Below, piece by piece: positions 1 through 15,430 of a stretch of 64,000 nucleotides of DNA (its first letter is position 1; the number at the start of each line of letters is the position of its first letter). This stretch comes from Halictus rubicundus (Eukaryota; Arthropoda; Insecta; Hymenoptera; Halictidae), in assembly GCF_050948215.1 (NCBI RefSeq), contig NW_027489013.1, positions 85,496 through 149,495 of the forward strand, written 5' to 3'. Made by a program: the position numbers and the translations under genes. The notes beneath the pieces were generated by a model. The model saw only the letters and a program-made list of their open reading frames with translations, was not told the origin of the DNA and ran no database searches.

Positions 1-631
1 ATCCTCTATCCTATCCTATCCTCTTTCCTATCCAATGCCCTGTCCTATTCTCTATCCGATCCTATCCTCTATCCTATCCTATCCTCTATCCTATCCTATC
101 CTCTATCCTATCCTATCCTCTATCCTATCCTATCCTCTATCCTATCCTATCCTCTATCCTATCCTATCCTCTATCCTATCCTATCCTCTATCCTATCCTA
201 TCCTCTATCCTATCCCATTCTCTATCCTATCCTATCCTCTTTCCTATCCTATCCTCTATCCTATCCAATCCTATTTCGTATCCTCTATCCTATCCTATCC
301 TCTATCCTATCCAAACCTTTATCCTATCCTATCCTCTATCCTATCCTATCCCCTATCCTATCCTATCCTCTATCCTATCCTATCCTCTATCCTATCCTAT
401 CCTATCCTCTATCCTATCCTATCCTCTATCCTATCCTATCCTCTATCCTATCCTATCCTCTATCCTATCCTATCCTCTATCCTATCCTATCCTTTATCCT
501 ATCCTATCCTCTATCCTATCCTATCCTCTATCCTATCCTATCCTCTATCCCATCCTATCCTCTATCCTATCCTATCCTCTATCCTATTCTATCCCCTATC
601 CTATCCTATCCTCTATCCTATCCTATCCTCT

Positions 632-1330
632 TTCCTATCCAATGCCCTGTCCTATTCTCTATCCGATCCTATCGTCTATACTGTCCTATCCTCCATAATA
701 TCGTATCCTCTATCCTATCCTATCCTCTATCCTATACTATCCTCTATCCTATCCTATCCTCTATCCTATCCTTTCCTCTATACTATCGTATCCTCTATCC
801 TATCCTATCCCCTATAGTCTGCTCTATCCTATCCTATCCCCTATAGTCTGCTCTATCCTATCCTATCCACTATCCTATTCTATCCTCTATCCTCTATCCT
901 ATCCTCTATCCTATCCTATCCTCTAACATATCCTATCCTCTATCCTATCCTATCCTCTATCCTATCCTATACACTATCCTATCCTATCGTCTATCCTATC
1001 CTATCCTCTATCCTATCCTATCGTCTATCCTATCCGATCCTCTATCCTATCCTATCCTCTATCCTATCCTATCCTCTATCCTATCCTATCCTCTATCCTA
1101 TCCTATCCTCTATCCTATCCTATCCTCTATCCGATCATATCCTCTATCCTATCCTATCCTATCCTCTATAATATCGTATCCTTTATCCCATCCCATCCTC
1201 TATTCTATCCTATCCTCTATCCTATCCTATCCTCTATCCTATCCTATCCTCTATCCTATCCTATCGTCTATCATATCCTATCGTCTATCCTATCCTATCC
1301 TCTATTATATCCTATCCTCTATCCTATCCT
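632..1330 (+). repeat. Higher-order repeat A, copy 1
   Basis: Variant-marked block starting at CCAATGCCCTGT (639). It then carries two CCCTATAGTCTGCTC marks, a TACACTATCC mark, CCGATCATATCC (1131) and TTTATCCCATCCCATCC. The distance from the first mark to CCGATCAT is 492 bp here, against exactly 480 bp in the four other copies. A difference of 12 equals one 17-bp unit gained and one pentamer lost. Confidence 0.8.
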
Positions 1331-4300
1331 ATCCTCTATCCTATCCTATCCTCTATCCTATACTATCCTCTATCCTATCCTATCCTCTATCCTATCCTAT
1401 CCTCTAGCCTATCCTATCCTCTATCCTATCCTATCCTGTATCCTATCCTATCCTCTATCCTATCCTATCCTCTATCCTATCCTATCCTCTATCCTATTCT
1501 ATCCTATATCCTATCCTATCCTCTATCCTATCCTATCCTCTTTCCTATCCAATGCCCTGTCCTATTCTCTATCCGATCCTATCGTCTATACTATCCTATC
1601 CTCTATAATATCGTATCCTCTATCCTATCCTATCCTCTATCCTATAATATCATCTATCCTATCCTATCCTCTATCCTATCCTATCCTCTTTCCTATACTA
1701 TCCTCTATCCTATCCTATCCTCTATCCTATCCTATCCTCTAGCCTATCCCATCCTCTATCCTATCCTATCCTCTATCCTATCCTATCGTCTATCCTATCC
1801 TATCCTCTATCCTATCCTATCGTCTATCCTATCCTATCCTCTATCCTATCCTATTCTCTATCCTATCCTATCCTCTATCCTCTATCCTATCCTCTATCCT
1901 ATCCTATCCTATCCTCTATCCTATCCTATCCTCTATCCTATCCTATCCTCTATCCTATACTATCCTCTATCCTATCCTATCCTCTATCCTATCCTATCCT
2001 CTAGCCTATCCTATCCTCTATCCTATCTTATCCTCTATCCTATCCTATCCTCTATCCTATCCTATCCTCTATCCTATCCTATCCTCTATCCTATCCTATC
2101 CTCTATCCTATCCTATCCTCTATCCTATCCTATCCTCTATCCTATCCTATCCTCTATCCTATCCTATCCTCTATCCTATCCTATCCTCTATCCTATCCTA
2201 TCCTCTATCCTATCCTATCCTCTATCCTATCGTATCCTCTATCCTATCCAATCCTCTATCCTATCCTCTATCCTATCCTATCCTCTAACTTATCCTATCC
2301 TCTATCCTATCTTATCCTCTGTCCTATCCTATCCTCTATCCTATCCTATCCTCTATACTATCCTATCCTCTATCCTATCTTATCCTCTGTCCTATCCTAT
2401 CCTCTATCCTATCCTATACTCTATCCTATCCTATCCTCTATCCTATCCTATCCTCTATCCTATCCTATCCTCTATCCTATTCTATCCTCTATCCTATCCT
2501 ATCCTCTATCCTATCCTATCCTCTATCCTAGCCTATCCTCTATCCTATAATATCATCTATCCTATCCTATCCTCTATCCTATCCTATCCTCTATCCTATA
2601 ATATCATCTATCCTATCCTATCCTCTATCCTATCCTATCCTCTATCCTATCCTATCCCCTATAGTCTGCTCTATCCTATCCTATCCACTATCCTATCCTA
2701 TCCTCTATCCTCTATCCTATCCTCTATCCTATCCTATGCTATCCTCTATCCTATCCTATCCTCTATCCTATCCTATCCTCTATCCTATCCTATCCTCTAT
2801 CCTATCCTATCCTCTAGCCTATCCCATCCTCTATCCTATCCTATCCTCTATCCTATCCTATCGTCTATCCTATCCTATCCTCTATCCTATCCTATCCTCT
2901 ATCCTATCCTATCCTCTATCCTCTATCCTATCCTCTATCCTATCCTATCCTATCCTCTATCCTATCCTATCCTCTATCCTATCCTATCCTCTATCCTATC
3001 CTATCCTATCCTCTATCCTATCCTATCCTCTATCCTATCCTATCCTCTATCCTATACTATCCTCTATCCTATCCTATCCTCTATCCTATCCTATCCTCTA
3101 GCCTATCCTATCCTCTATCCTATCTTATCCTCTATCCTATCCTATCCTCTATCCTATCCTATCCTCTATCCTATCCTATCCTCTATCCTATCCTATCCTC
3201 TATCCTATCCTATCCTCTATCCTATCCTATCCTCTATCCTATCCTATCCTCTATCCTATCCTATCCTCTATCCTATCCTATCCTCTATCCTATCCTATCC
3301 TCTATCCTATCGTATCCTCTATCCTATCCAATCCTCTATCCTATCCTCTATCCTATCCTATCCTCTAACTTATCCTATCCTCTATCCTATCTTATCCTCT
3401 GTCCTATCCTATCCTCTATCCTATCCTATCCTCTATACTATCCTATCCTCTATCCTATCTTATCCTCTGTCCTATCCTATCCTCTATCCTATCCTATACT
3501 CTATCCTATCCTATCCTCTATCCTATAATATCATCTATCCTATCCTATCCTCTATCCTATCCTATCCCCTATAGTCTGCTCTATCCTATCCTATCCACTA
3601 TCCTATCCTATCCTCTATCCTCTATCCTATCCTCTATCCTATCCTATCCTATCCTCTATCCTACCCTATCCTCTATCCTATCCTATCCTCTATCCTATAC
3701 TATCCTCTATCCTATCCTATCCTCTATCCTATCCTATCCTCTAGCCTATCCTATCCTCTATCCTATCCTATCCTCTATCCTATCCTATCCTCTATCCTAT
3801 CCTATCCTCTATCCTATCCTATCCTCTATCCTATCCTATCCTCTATCATATCCTATCCTCTATCCTATCCTATCCTCTATCCTATCCTATCCTCTATCCT
3901 ATCCTATCCTCTATCCTATCCCATTCTCTATCCTATCCTATCCTCTTTCCTATCCTATCCTCTATCCTATCCAATCCTATTTCGTATCCTCTATCCTATC
4001 CTATCCTCTATCCTATCCAAACCTTTATCCTATCCTATCCTCTATCCTATCCTATCCCCTATCCTATCCTATCCTCTATCCTATCCTATCCTCTATCCTA
4101 TCCTATCCTATCCTCTATCCTATCCTATCCTCTAGCCTATCCTATCCTCTATCCTATCCTATCCTGTATCCTATCCTATCCTCTATCCTATCCTATCCTC
4201 TATCCTATCCTATCCTCTATCCTATCCTATCCTCTATCCTATCCTATCCTCTATCCTATCCTATCCTCTATCCTATCCTATCCTCTATCCTATCCCATTC

Positions 4301-5572
4301 TTTATCCTATCCTATCCTTTCCCTTTCCTATCCTATCCTCTATCCTATCCTATCCTCTATCCTATTCTATCCTCTATCCTATCCTATCCTCTATCCTATC
4401 CTATCCTCTATCCTATCCTATCCTCTATCCTATCCTATCCTCTATCCTATCCTATCCTCTATCCTCTCCTCTCCTCTATCCTATCCTATCCTCTATCCTA
4501 TCCTATCCTCTATCCTATCCTATCCTCTATCCTATCCTATCCTCTATCCTATCCTATCCTCTATCCTATCCTATCCTCTATCCTATCCTATCCTCTATCC
4601 TATCCTATCCTCTATCCTATCCTATCCTCTATCCTATCCTATCCTCTATCCTATCCTATCCTCTATCCTATCCTATCCTCTATCCTATCCTATCCTCTAT
4701 CCTATCCTATCCTCTATCCTATCCTATCCTCCTTCCTATCCAATGCCCTGTCCTATTCTCTATCCGATCCTATCGTCTATACTATCCTATCCTCCATAAT
4801 ATCGTATCCTCTATCCTATCCTATCCTCTATCCTATTCTATCCCCTATAGTCTGCTCTATCCTATCCTATCCACTATCCTATCCTATCCTCTATCCTCTA
4901 TCCTATCCTCTATCCTATCCTATCCTATCCTCTATCCTATCCTATCCTCTATCCTATCCTATCCTCTATCCTATACTATCCTCTATCCTATCCTATCCTC
5001 TATCCTATCCTATCCTCTAGCCTATCCTATCCTCTATCCTATCCTATCCTCTATCCTATCCTCTATCCTCTATCCTATCCTCTATCCTATCCTATCCTAT
5101 CCTCTAACATATCCTATCCTCTATCCTATTTTATCCTCTATCCTATCCTATCCACTATCCTATCCTATCGTCTATCCTATCCGATCCTCTATCCTATCCT
5201 ATCCTGTATCCTATCCTATCCTCTATCCTATCCTATCCTCTATCCTATCCTATCCTCTATCGTATCCTATCCTCTATCCTATCCTATCCTCTATCCTATC
5301 CTATCCTCTATCCTATCCTATCCTATCCTATCCTCTATCCTATCCTATCCTCTATCCTATCCTATCCTCTATCCTATCCTATCCTCTATCCTATCCTATC
5401 CTCTATCCTATCCTATCCTCTATCCTATCCTATCCTCTATCCTATCCTATCCTCTATCCTATCCTATCCTCTATCCTATCCTATCCTCTATCCTATCCTA
5501 TCCTCTATCCTATCCTATCCTCTATCCTATCCTATCCTCTATCCTATCCTATCCTATCCTATCCTATCCTAT

Positions 5573-6260
5573 CCGCTATCCTATCCTATCCTCTATCCTA
5601 TCCTATCCTATCCTATCCTCTATCCTATCCCATTCTCTATCCTATCCTATCCTCTTTCCTATCCTATTGTCTATCCTATCCTATCCTTTATCCTATCCTA
5701 TCCTCTCACCAATCCTATCCTCAATCCTATCCTATCCTCTATTCTATCCTATCCTATCCTCTATCCTATCCTATCCTATCCTATCCTCTATCCTATCCTA
5801 TCCTCTATCCTATCCTATCCTCTATCCTATCCTATCCTCTATCCTATCCTATCCTCTATCCTATCCTATCCTCTATCCTATCCTATCCTCTATCCTATCC
5901 TATCCTCTATCCTATCCTATCCTCTATCCTATCCTATCCTCTATCCTATCCTATCCTCTATCCTATCCTATCCTCTATCCTATCCTATCCTCTATCCTAT
6001 CCTATCCTATCCTCTATCCTATCCTATCCTATCCTATCCTATCCTATCCTATCCGCTATCCTATCCTATCCTCTATCCTATCCTATCCTATCCTATCCTC
6101 TATCCTATCCCATTCTCTATCCTATCCTATCCTCTTTCCTATCCTATTGTCTATCCTATCCTATCCTTTATCCTATCCTATCCTCTCACCAATCCTATCC
6201 TCAATCCTATCCTATCCTCTATCCTATCCTATCCTCTATCCTATCCTATCCTCTATCCTA
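5573..6260 (+). repeat. 480-bp tandem duplication in satellite
   Basis: Four diagnostic variants recur at exactly 480 bp: CCGCTATCC (5573 and 6053), TCCCATTCTC (about 5629 and 6109), ATTGTCTATCC (about 5665 and 6145) and CTCTCACC (5703 and 6183). This is a recent tandem duplication of a stretch of 17-mer array. Confidence 0.8.
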
Positions 6261-7239
6261 TCCTATCCTCTATCCTATCCTATCCTCTAGCCTATCCTAT
6301 CCTCTATCCTATCCTATCCTCTATCCTATCATATCCTCTATCCTATCCTATCCTGTATCCTATCCTATCCTCTATCCTATCCTATCCTCTATCCTATCCT
6401 ATCCTCTATCCTATCCTATCCTCTATCCTATCCTATCCTCCTTCCTATCCAATGCCCTGTCCTATTCTCTATCCGATCCTATCGTCTATACTATCCTATC
6501 CTCCATAATATCGTATCCTCTATCCTATCCTATCCTCTATCCTATTCTATCCCCTATAGTCTGCTCTATCCTATCCTATCCACTATCCTATCCTATCCTC
6601 TATCCTCTATCCTATCCTCTATCCTATCCTATCCTATCCTCTATCCTATCCTATCCTCTATCCTATCCTATCCTCTATCCTATCCTATCCTCTATCCTAT
6701 CCTATCCTCTATCCTATCCTATCCTCTATCCTATCCTATCCGCTATCCTATCCTATCCTCTATCCTATCCTATCCTCTATCCTATCCTATCCTCTATCCT
6801 ATCCTATCCTCTATCCTATCCTATCCTCTATCCTATCCTATCCTCTATCCTATCCTATCCTCTATCCTATCCTATCCTCTATCCTATCCTATCCTCTATC
6901 CTATCCTATCCTCTATCCTATCCTATCCTCTATCCTATCCTATCCTCTATCCTATCCTATCCTCTATCCTATCCTATCCTCCTTCCTATCCAATGCCCTG
7001 TCCTATTCTCTATCCGATCCTATCGTCTATACTATCCTATCCTCCATAATATCGTATCCTCTATCCTATCCTATCCTCTATCCTATTCTATCCCCTATAG
7101 TCTGCTCTATCCTATCCTATCCACTATCCTATCCTATCCTCTATCCTCTATCCTATCCTCTATCCTATCCTATCCTATCCTCTATCCTATCCTATCCTCT
7201 ATCCTATCCTATCCTCCATTCTATCCTATCCTCTATCCT

Positions 7240-9560
7240 ATCCTATCCTCTATCCTATCCTATCCTCTATACTATCCTATCCTCTATGCTATCCTATCGT
7301 CTATCATAACCTATCATCCATCGGATCCTCTATCGTCATTCCTATCTTATCCTCTATCCTATCCTATTCTCTATCATATCGTATCCTCTATCCTATACTA
7401 TCATCCTTCGCATCCTCTATCGTCTATCCTATCCTATCCACTGTCATATCGTATCCTCTATCCAATCCTATACTCTATTATCTATCCTATCTATCTATCC
7501 CAATCATATCCCATTCTCTATCCAATCCTATACTCTATACTATCCTATCCTCTGTCATATCCTATCATCCATCCTCTATCCTACCCGATCCTCTATCCTA
7601 TCCTATCCTCTATCCTATCCTATCCTGTTTCCTATCCTCTCCTATTCTCTATCCTATCCTATCCTCTATCACATCCCATCATCCATCCTATCCTCTATCG
7701 TCTATCCTATCCTATCCTCTATCCCATCTTATCCTCTATCCTATCCTATCCTCTATCCCATCTTATCCTCTATCCTATCCTATCCTCCATCCTCTATCCT
7801 ATACTCTATCCTATCCTATCCTCAATCCTATCGTATTCAATATAATATCCTATCCTCTATCCTATCCTATCCTCCATCCTACACTATCCTCTATCATATC
7901 GTATCCTCTATCCTATCCTATCCTCTATCCTATAATATCCTAAATCCTATCCTATTCTCAATCCTATCCTATCCTCTATTCTATCCTATCCTCTATGCTA
8001 TCCTATCCTGTATCCTATCGTCTCCTATCCTCTATCCTATCCTATCCTGTATCATATCCCATCATCCATCCTATCCTCTATCGTCTATCCTATCCTATCC
8101 TCCATCCTCTATCCTATACTCTATCCTATCCTCTATCCTATCCTATCTTCTATCCTATCCTATCCTCTATCATATCCTATCATCCATCCTATCCTCTATC
8201 GTCTATCCTATCCTATCCTCTATCCTATCCTATCCTCCATCCTATCCTATCCTCTAAAATATCCTATCCTCTATCCTTTCCTATCAACCATCCTTTCCTC
8301 TATCGTCTATCCTATACTATCCTCCATCCCATCCTAACCTATCCTCTATCCTACGCTACCCTCCATCTTATATCCTATCCTCTATCCTATCCTATCCTCT
8401 ATCCTATCCTATCCTCTATACTATTCTATCCTCTATGCTATCCCATCGTCTATCATAACCTATCATACATCGCATCCTCTATCGTCATTCCTATCTTATT
8501 CTCTATCCTATCCTATCCTCTATCATATCGTATCCTCTATCCGATCCAATCCCACATCATATCGTATCCTCTATCCTATCCTATCCTCCATCCTATCCTA
8601 TCCTCTATCCTATCCTATGCTCTATCCTATCCTATCCTCTATCCTATCCTATCCTCTATCCTATCCTATCCTCTTTCCTATCCAATGCCCTGTCCTATTC
8701 TCTATCCGATCCTATCGTCTATACTGTCCTATCCTCCATAATATCGTATCCTCTATCCTATCCTATCCTCTATCCTATACTATCCTCTATCCTATCCTAT
8801 CCTCTATCCTATCCTTTCCTCTATCCTATCGTATCCTCTATCCTATCCTATCCCCTATAGTCTGCTCTATCCTATCCTATCCCCTATAGTCTGCTCTATC
8901 CTATCCTATCCACTATCCTATTCTATCCTCTATCCTCTATCCTATCCTCTATCCTATCCTATCCTATCCTCTAACATATCCTATCCTCTATCCTATCCTA
9001 TCCTCTATCCTATCCTATACACTATCCTATCCTATCGTCTATCCTATCCTATCCTCTATCCTATCCTATCGTCTATCCTATCCGATCCTCTATCCTATCC
9101 TATCCTCTATCCTATCCTATCCTCTATCCTATCCTATCCTCTATCCTATCCTATCCTCTATCCGATCATATCCTCTATCCTATCCTATCCTATCCTCTAT
9201 AATATCGTATCCTTTATCCCATCCCATCCTCTATCCTATCCTATCCTCTATCCTATCCTATCCTCTATCCTATCCTATCCTCTATCCTATCCTATCGTCT
9301 ATCATATCCTATCGTCTTTCCTATCCTATCCTCTATTATATCCTATCCTCTATCCTATCCTATCCTCTATCCTATCCTATCCTCTATCCTATACTATCCT
9401 CTATCCTATCCTATCCTCTATCCTATCCTATCCTCTATCCTATCCTATCCTCTATCCTATCCTATCCTGTATCCTATCCTATCCTATCCTATCCTATCCT
9501 CTATCCTATCCCATTCTCTATCCTATCCTATCCTCTTTCCCATCCTATTGTCTATCCTAT
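7240..9560 (+). repeat. Higher-order repeat A, copy 2 with divergent leader
   Basis: From 7240 to about 8640 the array is much more degenerate than its neighbours, with marks such as CTATGCTATCC, CATAACCTATCATCC, CAACCATCC and CTAAAATATCC (8254). The standard marks follow: CCAATGCCCTGT at 8682 and CCGATCATATCC at 9162, a 480-bp spacing. The whole block recurs at 16810-19390 about 10,044 bp away, and its second half recurs at 3,515 bp (11740) and a further 2,288 bp (14030). Confidence 0.85.
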
Positions 9561-11739
9561 CCTATCCTTTATCCTATCCTATCCTCTCACCAATCCTATC
9601 CTCAATCCTATCCTATCCTCTACCCTATCCTATCCTCTATCCTATCCTATCCTATCCTCTATCCTATCCTATCCTCTATCCTATCCTATCCTCTATCCTA
9701 TCCTATCCTCTATCTTATCCTATCCTCTATCCTATACTATCCTCTATCCTATCCTATCCTCTTTCCTATCCTATTGTCTATCCTATCCTATCCTTTATCC
9801 TATCCTATCCTCTCACCAATCCTATCCTCAATCCTATCCTATCCTCTATCCTATCCTATCCTCTATCCTATCCTATCCTCTATCCTATCCTATCCTCTAT
9901 CCTATCCTATCCTGTATCCTATCCTATCCTCTATCCTATCCTATCCTCTATCCTATCCTATCCTCTATCCTATCCTATCCTCTATCCTATCCTATCCTCC
10001 TTCCTATCCAATGCCCTGTCCTATTCTCTATCCGATCCTATCGTCTATACTATCCTATCCTCCATAATATCGTATCCTCTATCCTATCCTATCCTCTATC
10101 CTATTCTATCCCCTATAGTCTGCTCTATCCTATCCTATCCACTATCCTATCCTATCCTCTATCCTCTATCCTATCCTCTATCCTATCCTATCCTATCCTC
10201 TATCCTATCCTATCCTCTATCCTATCCTATCCTCTATCCTATACTATCCTCTATCCTATACTATCCTCTATCCTATCCTATCCTCTATCCTATCCTATCC
10301 TCTAGCCTATCCTATCCTCTATCCTATCCTATCCTCTATCCTATCCTATCCTCTTTCCTATCCTATTGTCTATCCTATCCTATCCACTATCCTATCCTAT
10401 CCTCTATCCTCTATCCTATCCTCTATCCTATCCTATCCTATCCTCTAACATATCCTATCCTCTATCCTATCCTATCCTCTATCCTATCCTATCCTCTATC
10501 GTATCCTATCCTCTATCCTATCCTATCCTCTATCCTATCCTATCCTCTATCCTATCGTATCCTATCCTATCCTCTATCCTATCCTATCCTCTATCCTATC
10601 CTATCCTCTATCCTATCCTATCCTCTATCCTATCCTATCCTCTATCCTATCCTATCCTCTATCCTATCCTATCCTCTATCCTATCCTATCCTCTATCCTA
10701 TCCTATCCTCTATCCTATCCTATCCTCTATCCTATCCTATCCTCTATCCTATCCTATCCTCTATCCTATCCTATCCTCTATCCTATCCTATCCTCTATCC
10801 TATCCTATCCTCTATCCTATCCTATCCTCTATCCTATCCTATCCTCTATCCTATCCTATCCTCTATCCTATCCTATCCTCTATCCTATCCTATCCTCTAT
10901 CCTATCCTATCCTCTATCCTATCCTATCCTATCCGCTATCCTATCCTATCCTCTATCCTATCCTATCCTATCCTATCCTCTATCCTATCCCATTCTCTAT
11001 CCTATCCCATCCTCTTTCCTATCCTATTGTCTATCCTATCCTATCCTTTATCCTATCCTATCCTCTCACCAATCCTATCCTCAATCCTATCCTATCCTCT
11101 ATCCTATCCTATCCTCTATCCTATCCTATCCTCTAACCTATCCTATCCTCTATCCTATCCTCTATCCTATTCTATCCTTCTCTATTATCCTATCCTCTAT
11201 CCTATCCTATCCTCTATCCTATCCTATCCTGTAGCCTATCCTATCCTCTATCCTATCCTATCCTCTATCCTATCCTATCCTCTATCCTATCCTATCCTCT
11301 ATCCTATCCTATCCTCTATCCTATCCTATCCTCTATCCTATCCTATCCTCTATCCTATCCTATCCTCTATCCTATCCTATCCTCTATCCTATCCTATCCT
11401 CTATCCTATCCTATCCTCTATCCTATCCTATTCTCTATCCTATCCTATCCTCTATCCTATCCTATCCTCTATCCTATCCTATCCTATCCGCTATCCTATC
11501 CTATCCTCTATCCTATCCTATCCTATCCTATCCTCTATCCTATCCCATTCTCTATCCTATCCTATCCTCTTTCCTATCCTATTGTCTATCCTATCCTATC
11601 CTTTATCCTATCCTATCCTCTCACCAATCCTATCCTCAATCCTATCCTATCCTCTATCCTATCCTATCCTCTATCCTATCCTATCCTCTAACCTATCCTA
11701 TCCTCGATCCTATCCTCTATCCTATTCTATCCTTCTCTA

Positions 11740-13140
11740 TTATCCTATCCTCCATCCTATCCTATCCTCTAAAATATCCTATCCTCTATCCTTTCCTATC
11801 AACCATCCTTTCCTCTATCGTCTATCCTATACTATCCTCCATCCCATCCTAACCTATCCTCTATCCTACGCTACCCTCCATCTTATATCCTATCCTCTAT
11901 CCTATCCTATCCTCTATCCTATCCTATCCTCTACACTATTCTATCCTCTATGCTATCCCATCGTCTATCATAACCTATCATACATCGCATCCTCTATCGT
12001 CATTCCTATCTTATTCTCTATCCTATCCTATCGTCTATCATATCGTATCCTCTATCCGATCCAATCCCACATCATATCGTATCCTCTATCCTATCCTATC
12101 CTCCATCCTATCCTATCCTCTATCCTATCCTATGCTCTATCCTATCCTATCCTCTATCCTATCCTATCCTCTATCCTATCCTATCCTCTTTCCTATCCAA
12201 TGCCCTGTCCTATTCTCTATCCGATCCTATCGTCTATACTGTCCTATCCTCCATAATATCGTATCCTCTATCCTATCCTATCCTCTATCCTATACTATCC
12301 TCTATCCTATCCTATCCTCTATCCTATCCTTTCCTCTATCCTATCGTATCCTCTATCCTATCCTATCCCCTATAGTCTGCTCTATCCTGTCCTATCCCCT
12401 ATAGTCTGCTCTATCCTATCCTATCCACTATCCTATTCTATCCTCTATCCTCTATCCTATCCTCTATCCTATCCTATCCTATCCTCTAACATATCCTATC
12501 CTCTATCCTATCCTATCCTCTATCCTATCCTATACACTATCCTATCCTATCGTCTATCCTATCCTATCCTCTATCCTATCCTATCGTCTATCCTATCCGA
12601 TCCTCTATCCTATCCTATCCTCTATCCTATCCTATCCTCTATCCTATCCTATCCTCTATCCTATCCTATCCTCTATCCGATCATATCCTCTATCCTATCC
12701 TATCCTATCCTCTATAATATCGTATCCTTTATCCCATCCCATCCTCTATCCTATCCTATCCTCTATCCTATCCTATCCTCTATCCTATCCTATCCTCTAT
12801 CCTATCCTATCGTCTATCATATCCTATCGTCTTTCCTATCCTATCCTCTATTATATCCTATCCTCTATCCTATCCTATCCTCTATCCTATCCTATCCTCT
12901 ATCCTATACTATCCTCTATCCTATCCTATCCTCTATCCTATCCTATCCTCTAGCCTATCCTATCCTCTATCCTATCCTATCCTGTATCCTATCCTATCCT
13001 ATCCTATCCTATCCTCTATCCTATCCCATTCTCTATCCTATCCTATCCTCTTTCCTATCCTATTGTCTATCCTATCCTATCCTTTATCCTATCCTATCCT
13101 CTCACCAATCCTATCCTCAATCCTATCCTATCCTCTACCC
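11740..13140 (+). repeat. Higher-order repeat A, copy 3
   Basis: CTAAAATATCC at 11769, CCAATGCCCTGT at 12197 and CCGATCATATCC at 12677 all lie 3,515 bp after copy 2. Copy 3 is truncated at its left end compared with copy 2: the divergent leader before about 8230 is missing and replaced by a TATTCTATCCTTCTC-marked array. Confidence 0.85.
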
Positions 13141-14029
13141 TATCCTATCCTCTATCCTATCCTATCCTATCCTATCCTCTATCCTATCCTATCCTCTATC
13201 CTATCCTATCCTCTATCCTATCCTATCCTCTATCCTATCCTATCCTCTATCCTATCCTATCCTCTATCCTATCCTATCCTCTTTCCTATCCTATTGTCTA
13301 TCCTATCCTATCCTTTATCCTATCCTATCCTCTCACCAATCCTATCCTCAATCCTATCCTATCCTCTATCCTATCCTATCCTCTATCCTATCCTATCCTC
13401 TATCCTATCCTATCCTCTATCCTATCCTATCCTCTAGCCTATCCTATCCTCTATCCTATCCTATCCTCTATCCTATCATATCCTCTATCCTATCCTATCC
13501 TGTATCCTATCCTATCCTCTATCCTATCCTATCCTCTATCCTATCCTATCCTCTATCCTATCCTATCCTCTATCCTATCCTATCCTCTATCCTATCCTAT
13601 CCTCTATCCTATCCTATCCTCTATCCTATCCTATCCTCTATCCTATCCTATCCTCTATCCTATCCTATCCTCTATCCTATCCTATCCTCTATCCTATCCT
13701 ATCCTCTATCCTATCCTATTCTCTATCCTATCCTATCCTCTATCCTATCCTATCCTCTATCCTATCCTATCCTATCCGCTATCCTATCCTATCCTCTATC
13801 CTATCCTATCCTATCCTATCCTCTATCCTATCCCATTCTCTATCCTATCCTATCCTCTTTCCTATCCTATTGTCTATCCTATCCTATCCTTTATCCTATC
13901 CTATCCTCTCACCAATCCTATCCTCAATCCTATCCTATCCTCTATCCTATCCTATCCTCTATCCTATCCTATCCTCTAACCTATCCTATCCTCGATCCTA
14001 TCCTCTATCCTATTCTATCCTTCTCTATT

Positions 14030-15430
14030 ATCCTATCCTCCATCCTATCCTATCCTCTAAAATATCCTATCCTCTATCCTTTCCTATCAACCATCCTTTC
14101 CTCTATCGTCTATCCTATACTATCCTCCATCCCATCCTAACCTATCCTCTATCCTACGCTACCCTCCATCTTATATCCTATCCTCTATCCTATCCTATCC
14201 TCTATCCTATCCTATCCTCTACACTATTCTATCCTCTATGCTATCCCATCGTCTATCATAACCTATCATACATCGCATCCTCTATCGTCATTCCTATCTT
14301 ATTCTCTATCCTATCCTATCGTCTATCATATCGTATCCTCTATCCGATCCAATCCCACATCATATCGTATCCTCTATCCTATCCTATCCTCCATCCTATC
14401 CTATCCTCTATCCTATCCTATGCTCTATCCTATCCTATCCTCTATCCTATCCTATCCTCTATCCTATCCTATCCTCTTTCCTATCCAATGCCCTGTCCTA
14501 TTCTCTATCCGATCCTATCGTCTATACTGTCCTATCCTCCATAATATCGTATCCTCTATCCTATCCTATCCTCTATCCTATACTATCCTCTATCCTATCC
14601 TATCCTCTATCCTATCCTTTCCTCTATCCTATCGTATCCTCTATCCTATCCTATCCCCTATAGTCTGCTCTATCCTATCCTATCCCCTATAGTCTGCTCT
14701 ATCCTATCCTATCCACTATCCTATTCTATCCTCTATCCTCTATCCTATCCTCTATCCTATCCTATCCTATCCTCTAACATATCCTATCCTCTATCCTATC
14801 CTATCCTCTATCCTATCCTATACACTATCCTATCCTATCGTCTATCCTATCCTATCCTCTATCCTATCCTATCGTCTATCCTATCCGATCCTCTATCCTA
14901 TCCTATCCTCTATCCTATCCTATCCTCTATCCTATCCTATCCTCTATCCTATCCTATCCTCTATCCGATCATATCCTCTATCCTATCCTATCCTATCCTC
15001 TATAATATCGTATCCTTTATCCCATCCCATCCTCTATCCTATCCTATCCTCTATCCTATCCTATCCTCTATCCTATCCTATCCTCTATCCTATCCTATCG
15101 TCTATCATATCCTATCGTCTTTCCTATCCTATCCTCTATTATATCCTATCCTCTATCCTATCCTATCCTCTATCCTATCCTATCCTCTATCCTATACTAT
15201 CCTCTATCCTATCCTATCCTCTATCCTATCCTATCCTCTAGCCTATCCTATCCTCTATCCTATCCTATCCTGTATCCTATCCTATCCTATCCTATCCTAT
15301 CCTCTATCCTATCCCATTCTCTATCCTATCCTATCCTCTTTCCTATCCTATTGTCTATCCTATCCTATCCTTTATCCTATCCTATCCTCTCACCAATCCT
15401 ATCCTCAATCCTATCCTATCCTCTACCCTA
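14030..15430 (+). repeat. Higher-order repeat A, copy 4
   Basis: CTAAAATATCC at 14057, CCAATGCCCTGT at 14485 and CCGATCATATCC at 14965 sit exactly 2,288 bp after copy 3, so copies 3 and 4 form a local tandem pair. Both have the same left-hand truncation point and the same TATTCTATCCTTCTC leader. Confidence 0.85.

Noticed and set aside
9548..12256. Very long forward reading frames in the satellite (up to about 1,036 codons in the window)
   Set aside because: They result from a stop-free 17-bp unit; all three frames give the same repeat, most begin at TTG, and there are no gene signals.
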